From: Planctomycetota bacterium
Lineage (GTDB): Bacteria > Planctomycetota > UBA8108 > JACQVS01
Reading direction: 5' to 3'
NCBI GenBank assembly: GCA_028280485.1
Contig: JANQLS010000131.1
Span: 1 to 43,575 of the forward strand
Length of the DNA: 43,575 nt
The notes beneath the pieces are model-generated. The model worked only from the letters and a program-made list of their open reading frames with translations. It did no database searches and had not been told where the DNA came from. Made by a program: the position numbers and the translations under genes. Positions 26,168 to 35,000 of this stretch are shown here, one piece after another (position 1 is the stretch's first letter; every line of letters starts with the position of its first letter).

Positions 26168-26201
26168 GAGGTAGCCAAATTCACTAGTCTTTGGCTACCT
26201 C
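26168..26201 (-). terminator. Probable terminator hairpin of the giant gene 26214-31796
   Basis: Arms 26168-26179 and 26190-26201 form a perfect 12-bp stem (GAGGTAGCCAAA and its complement) with a 10-nt loop. It lies 13 bases beyond the stop codon of the giant gene on its strand, the expected place for an intrinsic terminator. A U-tract is not obvious. Confidence 0.6.
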
Positions 26202-26213
26202 TTCAACTACGAA

Positions 26214-29200
26214 TCAAGGGTCACAGTGTTCCTGATTGTAAGTACACTCAAATTCATCCGGAGTAGGATCCAATCCACACTCCGTGGGTCCGGGTGGAGG
26301 AATAGTTATACCTCCTAAAAAGAGATAAGTGAGAAGAGTAATCGGATCTGTGATATCCAAGACGTTATCGTCATTTGCATTGGCTGCACCATAGCAAGGA
26401 GAGGCCGGATCTCCAATAAAGAGATGAGCCAATATAAATAATGGATCCGTAATATCGACCGTACCGTCAATATTAGCATCCCCTCGCTTGAACTCATCCT
26501 TGAGATTCTCAACGGTGATTTCGAAACTACATTCATCGGTATTACCTGACTCATCCGTCACGATACATAAGACAGTATGAGTACCCACTTCAAATGCAGT
26601 TCCCGGCTCAGGAATGTACTCGATCGTGACTTCACCACAATCATCATTCCCGATGGCTTCCCAGGTCACGAGCGCCATACCCGTTTCGGGATCCGGAGCG
26701 ACGACCATGTCTTCCGGACATTGAATCGTGGGTGATCCGAGATCCTCAGTGATCATCATATGACTACAGTCATAAGTAGGGTTTTCACTTTGAGGGATAC
26801 CATTCGGCCCAGGGACCGTATAGACAACCTGGACGGGAGGTTCTCCGATACCTTCGATGATACAGACTTCAAATTCTTCAATCTGCTGCAGGTTCGCATC
26901 TTCTTGAGCGCGGAAACGAGCTTCCAGTGCACGCACCGGATGATCTTCATCAATGAAGACACCCGAGTTTAAAACGAGAGCAACCACGGCTTCACCCGCT
27001 CCCTGGGGAGTGACGATCACGGAGAGAACATCACTGGGATTGATATCGGGTCCAACCACAACTTCTACTAACTCAAGGTTTTCTCCATCCCACTGCAACC
27101 CGGAAGAAAATCCGGCCACTGGATTCGGAGACTGAACCACAAAGAACATACTTTCAGAAAGACCACATTCGGTATGTGATTCTACCAAGCCCAGGTGACT
27201 CGGTTCTACATGCAATTCGTAAGGTCCGATATCAACAATAGGCGCTCCTCCAACTCCAGTATCTGTTACCGAAGGATCTTCACCGGCACGAGGGCGACCT
27301 CTCACATCTTGAAGAAGATTCAGCCCTTCAGCGATATAATTGTTACCCGCATCGTGATTGGGAGAGCCTGATTGAGTTCTCAAGCTATCATCCAGTGTGC
27401 CTGCCAATCCATCAGGGCCATTCTCATCTTCAAAGAGAGGAGCCAGACTGATGTTCCCAGCACCGACGTGGCCATCCTGAATAGAGCAATAGGCTACAGT
27501 AACATTCGCATCTTCGTCAGTATCAAAGTGCCCGATACCAGCGTCTCCAATATTATCCCAGAGGATCGAATTGAAAACGGCAACGTTGGCCCCCACTCCG
27601 AGGTGGATGGCGGCGCCTGAAGTTGCAAAAGTACTATTGTGGATAAAAGCACAATGGGTGGTATTCACTTGAGAATTGATTCCGGTGATACACCCTCCGG
27701 ATTCATTCTCATTGTGAAGGAAAGAGGAATTAAAGAGACTCAACTCTACTCCTTGAACATGAATCGTTCCTCCATCGGTGGTTTGTGACGAACGATTAGA
27801 AATGAAGCGAGTAGAATGAGCCGTAATCCTCGGTCCGGGAATACCAAGAATGGCGGATCCCTGATCACTTTCATTCCTGTAAAAATCACATTCAGTTAAC
27901 TCTAAATGAACATCTCCTGCAATTAATAGCGCAGCACCACTAACCCCCGTACTAAAAGCTCCCTCGATGCGAATCCCAATCAATTCAACCATTCCCGATT
28001 CTAAGTTTGGATTGATATGAAGGATATTGAAGGTGTTGTCATTCAGAGTGGAAGGATCAGATGGATCATCGTTGAGATCCAAATCAGCAGAGAGAACTGT
28101 AGGTGCTCCAACCGGATCGCGTTCATCCATATGGTGTTCATGACCATGGAAGCCACCCACAATCCGAATTCCAGGACGCACCTTAAACGATGCAGCTCTC
28201 GGCTCAGGATCATCTTCGCTCACATGTGGAGTGTAATGACCTTCAGCAACCCATATTTCTACTGTCTGATTTCCATTGTCGAGCTGAAGGTTAGCTTGAA
28301 CTAAAGCTTCTTCTAAGGTCACAAAAGCTCCCTCCCAACTCAGCCCATCTCCACTCAAGGGAGAATCACGACGCACGAAGAAATTATTGATGTCACACTC
28401 GTCACCTAAACCATCTTCATCGCTATCTCCCTGGTGTGGATTAAAGTTGAGGGGGCAATTGTCACAGTCATTTCCGATTCCATCGTTGTCGATATCTTCC
28501 TGACCGGGATTAGGAATCCCTGGACAATTGTCTTCATCGTTGAGAATGCCATCTCCATCATTGTCAGGAATGGGATATCCACGATCTAAAATGTTGATTT
28601 CAAAATTCCAGAACGCTGAAGCTCTCCCCTCCGAATCTCGAACTAAAAGTTCCACTTGGTGATTTCCAGGCTGGAGGCCTTCAGGAAGGATCAATTCCCT
28701 TCCCGGTCGAGTGACTCGACCATCGAAGGTCCATGAATATGCATTGAATGGGATATCGTTCCCATCCTCAGGGTCCCAACCTCGGGCTTCGAAGTAAATA
28801 GCTTCCCTCAAACCAAACTCTTGACCATTGTAAGGAGCCATTAAGAATACGAAGGGGCGACGATTCGGCACGATGAATGGATCAGAAACTCTTGTCCCAA
28901 TTCTAAATCCATCCGATGAAGTCACGCGAATACGAGAACTTCCGGGAGCCGTCTCATCATCACTACCAGGAAGTAAAGAAGGATCATCCAAAAGGTAAGT
29001 TGTCTCGGTTAATCCCGACGCTAGAAGCATCCACGAAGCACCATCGTCATTGGAGTAATGAATCGTGTGTTCCAATGAATCGCCATCCGCATCGGAGGAG
29101 TTCCAAATCACAGTGAGATTATCAACAACCCCACCTGAAGGGGCCGTGATCGAATTGACCACGGGGGCATTGTTGCTATGCACTCTCGAAGCGAGAAGTT

Positions 29201-31796
29201 CACCGTGATCACTCAAGACATCAATTCTCGTGGTGCTCGAATCAGTAAGAATAACTGAAAAGTTATTCAAATTACCTTCTCCACCATGATTATGATGATC
29301 CTGGGGTCCCGAGGGTAGGTGGATCGATTGCGTGATATGACCCTGCTCATCTCGGCTGATAATTTGTAAATCAGCGTGAGGATCGATCAATTCATTTTGT
29401 CTTTGAATCGCTTCTTGAATAGAACCCGGATCTAAATATCCAGGCGGAACTTGCATCACTCGCGACAACATGACATTGCCCGTTGATGAATCGACTAAAC
29501 CTTCGATCAGAATATATCCATCATCAGCTAAACCAGCAGCTCCACCTTCAGCCCCTCCGCTTCCTCCATCCGCAGGCCCTAAGCGATCGATGATTCCCTG
29601 CCAATTAAAATCGGAAATCCACCGTGGTGTACAATAAGACATAAAGCTTCTTGCGACATCCGGACCAAAGGCCGTTCGACTAATCCAATCAAAACCGAAT
29701 AAACCGAGAGGATCAATAGAGCCATCCGGAAGGCTAGGACCGATTTGGTTTGGAGGATAGGGATACTGACTGGTAAGCCCCTCTGGATCTCCACAGTCGA
29801 CATGTCTCCAACGATCTCCTTCAATACCGTTATAGTTATGAGCAACTTCTTGCAACATAATCCCTCCCCCAGGATAACTACTGATCATGGGAGCTGGACC
29901 ACCTTGGCCACTATCCATACGAGTCCAAGCAGCGTGTCGAAATAAACTCGCATAACCCGCAAATCCCATCGTTCCAGGTGGAATTAAGCCCATGTAGTGA
30001 CGTACTGTTTCCTCCGCAGCAGGAAAACATTCGGGGCGATCTAAAGGTTCATCGTGAATCAAGTGATTGAGGACATGAACCTGATCTTCAGGGAAACTGT
30101 AAGTCGATCCTCCAGGTATAAAAACACTTCCAATCCAAGATCGTTTTCGAAGAAATCCGGGACGGAATCCCAATCTTAGACGATCGACCGGATACATACT
30201 TTCAAAGCGACTCATAATTCGAGCGAAAGCTCGCTGATTCGATTCGTTATTGAGTTGAAAGGTACCTTGTTGAAGTTGAACGGGTCGGTACTCGATGCAA
30301 ACTGGATTGATTCTCTCAAAAGTGACGGTCGTTGGATTCGAGTCGTTATTGTGAGGATTAGAATCATTCACCATAAGACCCGGGTTCAGCTCAGCTGTGA
30401 GTGTAACCGTCCCCGTTCTCCATTGGGAGGGAAGTAAAAAAAGAAAATTCGGACTAACCTGACTTCGAGTGAGGGGCGCCCCGGTACGATCCCCTAATGA
30501 AATGGGCCGAGCTATAGGGTGTAAGGGCGAACCCGGTAAATCAGCCTCACCGGGATCCTGCACACTATTTCCATTGGAATCTTCAAAGCCGTGAAGAATG
30601 GCGAAAATATGATTCCTGACAACTCGAGTTTCCCCCGCGCCCAGAGTGGGAAAAGCTCGAACATAGGTACGTTTACCATCGACTAAAGTCACCGAATTAT
30701 TCAGATCCTGAATCGCCTGAGTCACTTCTAACCGGGGATCTAACCATTGTAAATCAGGCGGTGTAATCCCGGTTTTCTCGTAACGCACCGTAGTCATGTT
30801 TGTACCACGGTAGTAAATATGAGTTTCGGTAAGACCTAATTTAAAATTGGCTTGAAAATTTAATCCCGTTGCAACCACAGCTGCCGGAGCAGCAAGTAAT
30901 TCTCCAGCTTCTTTAAGTCTGATATTGACCTGTTGAGGAGTTGCCGTACGGCGCTCAAGCCAGTAAACGCCATCGGCATCGGCTTTGAGATCATGAATAA
31001 GAAAATTAGGATCCAGTACATGAACCCGTTCCTTCACCGCCGCAGGGACCATCCGTTTTTTCCAAATCGTTTCTCGATTTGTTGCCGAACGCTCAACCCA
31101 ATAGACAAATTCTCCATCAGCATCGACATAAGCTTTAATTGGAGTCTCCACCAAAGATGCATCGAGAACGGTGTAAGTATCAGTAGATAAATCTAAAAGA
31201 CCTAATGCGGTCCCCGTCAAAAGGACAATCTGCCCACTCGTTGAACCGCTTTGAGCGGCGATCGATAACGCGCCTGTACCGTAAGAAGTATCCATCCAAG
31301 GACCGGAGGTTCCATCTTGATGAACTTTTCCGATTTCAACATTGGTTTTCCAATAAACAAAGTCATCGTCTACGGCGAGATCGATATCTAAATCCTCTTC
31401 CCCGTAAGTCACATCCGCTAAGCGTTCCGGTTCCACGGGAAGGATGGAGTTGCGCATCCAGATTCGATAAAGCCCATCCTCAATAAGGAAATAAAGATAA
31501 CCATGACGGGCAACCATTCTAATGACTCCAGCCTCACACTCATCGCCGGTATACACCGAACGAAGATGAGTAGTACCGGAATCGACACGACCCAGTTCGT
31601 ATTGAGCATCACCGCAACTTTCTCCCGGAGGTGAAGCCCAGTAGATCGAATTAGTATCGATAGCGAAATAGTCGTGAACTCTTGGAGTCGTGACAACGAT
31701 CTCCTGCGTTGAACCCAGGTTAATTCCTAGATAACCCTTCATTAAAAGAACTAAGAAGAACAAGTATCTCTTCTTCTCTAACATCGCTGTGAACAT
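26214..31796 (-). CDS. Giant secreted multidomain protein A: degenerate zincin, TSP3, beta-helix, cohesin-like, HYR, dockerin
   Basis: 1860 residues from the ATG at 31796, which has a perfect AGGAGG (31804-31809) 7 bases ahead; a GTG just before it is ignored. A signal peptide (1-~28) is followed by a beta-propeller-like region (~30-350), an L-E-V-T-Q-A-I-Q...V-R-A-F domain common ahead of secreted metallopeptidases, and a zincin-like domain with Q-E-V-A-H-N at 649-654 and a Met-turn-like S-F-M-S-Y-C. The first zinc His of HExxH is Gln. Then come Ig-like domains (~900-1070), thrombospondin type-3 calcium repeats (~1078-1137), a right-handed beta-helix (~1140-1530), a cohesin-like domain (~1540-1680), a HYR domain (~1680-1760) and a dockerin. 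A candidate ECF promoter is at 31867-31894. It is a tandem paralog of the next gene. Confidence 0.9.
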   Translation of the reverse strand: MFTAMLEKKRYLFFLVLLMKGYLGINLGSTQEIVVTTPRVHDYFAIDTNSIYWASPPGESCGDAQYELGRVDSGTTHLRSVYTGDECEAGVIRMVARHGYLYFLIEDGLYRIWMRNSILPVEPERLADVTYGEEDLDIDLAVDDDFVYWKTNVEIGKVHQDGTSGPWMDTSYGTGALSIAAQSGSTSGQIVLLTGTALGLLDLSTDTYTVLDASLVETPIKAYVDADGEFVYWVERSATNRETIWKKRMVPAAVKERVHVLDPNFLIHDLKADADGVYWLERRTATPQQVNIRLKEAGELLAAPAAVVATGLNFQANFKLGLTETHIYYRGTNMTTVRYEKTGITPPDLQWLDPRLEVTQAIQDLNNSVTLVDGKRTYVRAFPTLGAGETRVVRNHIFAILHGFEDSNGNSVQDPGEADLPGSPLHPIARPISLGDRTGAPLTRSQVSPNFLFLLPSQWRTGTVTLTAELNPGLMVNDSNPHNNDSNPTTVTFERINPVCIEYRPVQLQQGTFQLNNESNQRAFARIMSRFESMYPVDRLRLGFRPGFLRKRSWIGSVFIPGGSTYSFPEDQVHVLNHLIHDEPLDRPECFPAAEETVRHYMGLIPPGTMGFAGYASLFRHAAWTRMDSGQGGPAPMISSYPGGGIMLQEVAHNYNGIEGDRWRHVDCGDPEGLTSQYPYPPNQIGPSLPDGSIDPLGLFGFDWISRTAFGPDVARSFMSYCTPRWISDFNWQGIIDRLGPADGGSGGAEGGAAGLADDGYILIEGLVDSSTGNVMLSRVMQVPPGYLDPGSIQEAIQRQNELIDPHADLQIISRDEQGHITQSIHLPSGPQDHHNHGGEGNLNNFSVILTDSSTTRIDVLSDHGELLASRVHSNNAPVVNSITAPSGGVVDNLTVIWNSSDADGDSLEHTIHYSNDDGASWMLLASGLTETTYLLDDPSLLPGSDDETAPGSSRIRVTSSDGFRIGTRVSDPFIVPNRRPFVFLMAPYNGQEFGLREAIYFEARGWDPEDGNDIPFNAYSWTFDGRVTRPGRELILPEGLQPGNHQVELLVRDSEGRASAFWNFEINILDRGYPIPDNDGDGILNDEDNCPGIPNPGQEDIDNDGIGNDCDNCPLNFNPHQGDSDEDGLGDECDINNFFVRRDSPLSGDGLSWEGAFVTLEEALVQANLQLDNGNQTVEIWVAEGHYTPHVSEDDPEPRAASFKVRPGIRIVGGFHGHEHHMDERDPVGAPTVLSADLDLNDDPSDPSTLNDNTFNILHINPNLESGMVELIGIRIEGAFSTGVSGAALLIAGDVHLELTECDFYRNESDQGSAILGIPGPRITAHSTRFISNRSSQTTDGGTIHVQGVELSLFNSSFLHNENESGGCITGINSQVNTTHCAFIHNSTFATSGAAIHLGVGANVAVFNSILWDNIGDAGIGHFDTDEDANVTVAYCSIQDGHVGAGNISLAPLFEDENGPDGLAGTLDDSLRTQSGSPNHDAGNNYIAEGLNLLQDVRGRPRAGEDPSVTDTGVGGAPIVDIGPYELHVEPSHLGLVESHTECGLSESMFFVVQSPNPVAGFSSGLQWDGENLELVEVVVGPDINPSDVLSVIVTPQGAGEAVVALVLNSGVFIDEDHPVRALEARFRAQEDANLQQIEEFEVCIIEGIGEPPVQVVYTVPGPNGIPQSENPTYDCSHMMITEDLGSPTIQCPEDMVVAPDPETGMALVTWEAIGNDDCGEVTIEYIPEPGTAFEVGTHTVLCIVTDESGNTDECSFEITVENLKDEFKRGDANIDGTVDITDPLFILAHLFIGDPASPCYGAANANDDNVLDITDPITLLTYLFLGGITIPPPGPTECGLDPTPDEFECTYNQEHCDP

Positions 31797-31803
31797 CACA
31801 ATA

Positions 31804-31809
31804 CCTCCT
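31804..31809 (-). promoter_or_regulatory. Consensus Shine-Dalgarno site
   Basis: AGGAGG on the minus strand, 7 bases before the ATG at 31796. It decides the start over the adjacent GTG. The paralog has the same site with the same spacing. Confidence 0.85.
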
Positions 31810-31843
31810 GAATCATTCTTAATAGTTAGCTCTCTTTAAACTT

Positions 31844-31858
31844 GAAGAAGTTTTCTTC
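31844..31858 (-). promoter_or_regulatory. Leader hairpin at predicted 5' end
   Basis: Arms GAAGAA (31844-31849) and TTCTTC (31853-31858) flank a 3-nt loop. The hairpin falls just after the predicted -10 box, so it would be at or near the 5' end of the transcript. The paralog has a different hairpin in the same place. Confidence 0.45.
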
Positions 31859-31866
31859 TGGAAGCT

Positions 31867-31894
31867 AACTGTTGAAAATGAGGGAGGTGGGACA
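31867..31894 (-). promoter_or_regulatory. Candidate ECF-type promoter for giant protein A
   Basis: On the minus strand, TGTCCC (31894-31889), then exactly 17 bases, then CAGTT (31871-31867). The start codon lies 70 bases downstream. An AT-rich TTATAATTC stretch lies upstream. It matches the motif ahead of the GRWW-repeat gene and, less fully, the one ahead of giant protein B. Confidence 0.65.
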
Positions 31895-31989
31895 GCTGAA
31901 TTATAATAATTCAAGGGCGCAAAAACCCTTAAGACATGACATAACTAACACTTAAGACCGACCTCAGAAATTACACATAAAAAACTAAA

Positions 31990-32041
31990 GCCAAACTCGC
32001 CAAAATTAGGGTGGATGCACCTAAATTCTGGCGAGTTTGGC
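31990..32041 (-). terminator. Long terminator-like hairpin after giant gene B
   Basis: Left arm 31990-32010 and right arm 32020-32041 pair over about 20 bases with one bulge and one mismatch, including a perfect 13-bp block (GCCAAACTCGCCA). It lies 22 bases beyond the stop of the gene 32063-37639 on its strand. Past the stem on that strand the sequence is T-rich (about six of eleven bases T, including a short T-run), which supports an intrinsic terminator. Confidence 0.75.
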
Positions 32042-32062
32042 AACTGTGTCTTTTAAATCATT

Positions 32063-35000
32063 CTAGGGCTCACAGATTTCTTGATTGTAACTACACTCAA
32101 ACTCATCTGGAGTCGGATCTAATCCACAGTGATCCGGACCCGGTGCCGGAATCGTGACCGTACCGAGGAAGAGATAAGATAAGAGGGTAATCGGATCCGT
32201 GATATCTAACAGATGGTCATCGTTGGCATTGGCTGCTCCGAAACAGGGGGATGCCGGTCCACCGATAAACAAGTGATCCAAGATAGAAATGGGATCCGTA
32301 ATATCGACTCTTCCGTCGACATTGGCATCCCCACGTCGAAATTCATCCTTGAGATTTTCAACGGTGATTTCAAAGCTGCACTCATCTGTATTCCCAGCTT
32401 CATCCTCCACCGTACAGATGACGGTGTGGGTTCCCACTTCAAACGCCGTACCGGGCTCAGGTTCATAAGTGATAGTGACGTCACCACAAGCATCACTTCC
32501 AATAGCTTCCCAGAAAACGATCGCAGTACCCGTTTCGGGATCCGGAGCAACAACCATATCTTCAGGACATTGAATCGTGGGCGCTTCCAAATCCTCAGTG
32601 ATCATCATATGACTACAACCGAAGGTAGGATTTTCACTTTGGGGTAAGCCGTTGGGGCCAGGAACCGTATACACAACTTTTACGGGAGGAGTCCCGATAT
32701 CTTCGATGATACAAACTTCAAACTCTTCAATCTGTTGAAGGTTAGCATCTTCTCGAGCACGGAAGCGAGCTTCTAAAGCCCTGACAGGATGATCTTCGTC
32801 GATAAAGACTCCAGAATTTAAAACGAGAGCCACCACCGCTTCACCCGTTCCCTGGGGAGTGACGATGATCGAAAGAACGTCGCTTGCCGAGATATCCGGC
32901 CCTGCTACGATTTCAACCAATTCAAGGTTTTCTCCGTCCCAACTCAAACCGGATGAGAAACCGGCAACGGGATTGGGAGACTGAACGACATAATACATGC
33001 TTTCGGTAAGACCGCATTCTGTATGCGCTTCTTCCAATCCTAAGTGACTGGGTTCCACGTGTAATTCGTACGGACCTAAATCGACGATAGGAGCACCACC
33101 CACTCCCGTATCAGAAACACTGGGATCTTCTCCGAAGCGCGAGTGCCCACTCGCATCTTCAAAGATATTTAATGCTGAGGAAGTATAGTTGTTTCCTGCA
33201 TCGTGGGTCGGCGATCCTGCTTGGGTTCTCAAACTGTCGTCTAAAGTACCCGCTAATCCATCCGGCCCATCCTCATTTTCAAAGATGGGGGCTTCACTGA
33301 TATTTCCCACACCGACATAGCCATCTTGGATAGAGCTGTAGTTAACATTGAGATTCGCATCTTCATCGATATCAAAGTGTCCAATCCCGGAATCACCGAT
33401 ATTATCGAAGAGGAACGAATTATAAATGTAAACGTCTGCACCCACACCCAGGTGGACCGCAGCCCCTGAGGTCGCGAAGGTGTTATTGTGGACAAAAGCA
33501 CAATGAGTAGCGTTCACTCTGGTATTGACGGCATGGATACACCCTCCCGATTCATTCTCGTTATAGCTAAACGAAGTATTGAAAAGGCTAAGAATGGATC
33601 CTTCTATCAGAATAGTTCCTCCATCCGTAGGTTGAGAAGAACGATTGTTCAAGAATCGAGTGGAGTAAGTTGTAATTCTTGAACCCGTAAGAGCCCAAAT
33701 GGCCGAGCCTTGATCACTCTCATTTCGAAAAAAATCACACTCGTGCATCTCCAAATAAACTCCACCCGAGACGAAGACTGCTGATCCATTTACACCTGTA
33801 CTGGTTGCTCCTTCGATGCGTAAACCCACAAGTTCAACCTTCCCCGAATCCTCATTAGGATTAATATGAAGAATGTTGAAGGCGTTATCCGTTGAAGTTG
33901 AAGGATCTGATGGATCATCGTTGAGATCTAAATCAGCGGAGAGAACGGCAGGTGCTCCCACCGGATCTCGATCTTCGGCGTGATGCTCGTGTCCGTGAAA
34001 GCCACCTACAATCTTGATCCCAGGGCGCACTTTGAACGAAGCCGCTCGAGGCTCGGGATCATCTTCATGGACATAAGGAGTGTAGACTCCTTCAGCAACC
34101 CAAATCTCAACGGTTTCGTTTCCAGCGTTCAATTGTAAGTCAGCTTGATCGAGTGCTTCTTGCAAGGTAACAAAGGCCGTCTCCCAAGAGAGTCCATCTC
34201 CACTGAGGGGTGAATCCTGACGCACAAAGTAATGGCTAATGTCACACTCATCTCCTAAGCCATCTTCATCGGAGTCTCCCTGGAAGGGATTGGCATTTAA
34301 TGGACAGTTATCACAGACATCTCCCAGTCCATCGTTGTCGGTATCTTCCTGACCTGGATTAGGAATACCCAGGCAATTATCATCGTCATTGAGGATGCCA
34401 TCTCCATCGTTATCCGGAATGGGGTAGCCACGGTCACGAACGTTAATTTCAAAGTTCCAAGCGGCCGAAGCTCGCCCGTCAGAATCTCGAACAAGGAGTT
34501 CTACTTGGTGAGTTCCCGGTTGTACTCCTTCAGGAAGAGTCAGCTCTCGACCCACTTGGGTCACTAAGCCATCGAAAGTCCAAGAGAAGGCGTTGAAGGG
34601 AATATCATTTCCATCTTCAGGATCCCAACCTCGAGCATCGAAGTGTATCGCTTCTCTCAAACCAAATTCTTGTCCATCGTAAGGTCCCATCAAGAAAACC
34701 ATGGGACGACGATTTCTAACGATAAACGGATTCGAGATTCGAGTACCAATTCTAAATCCATCTGAGGAAGTCACCCGAATACGAGAACTTCCCGGGGCAG
34801 TTTCGTCGACACTTCCAGGGAGGAGTTGAGGATCGTCAAGAATGTAGAAGGTCTCCGTCAATCCTGAAGCCAGCAACATCCAAGTCTCACCATCGTCCGA
34901 CGAATAATGAAGAGTGTGTTCTAAGACATCACCATCTGTATCTGAACTCGTCCAATTGACGATGAGGTTATCGACCACTCCGCCTGAAGGTGAAGAAATG

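Noticed and set aside
26101..26213. Search for the ECF-like promoter upstream of the kinase gene (autoregulation)
   Set aside because: The gap is filled by two hairpins and no two-box match was seen. Autoregulation is not supported from this sequence.
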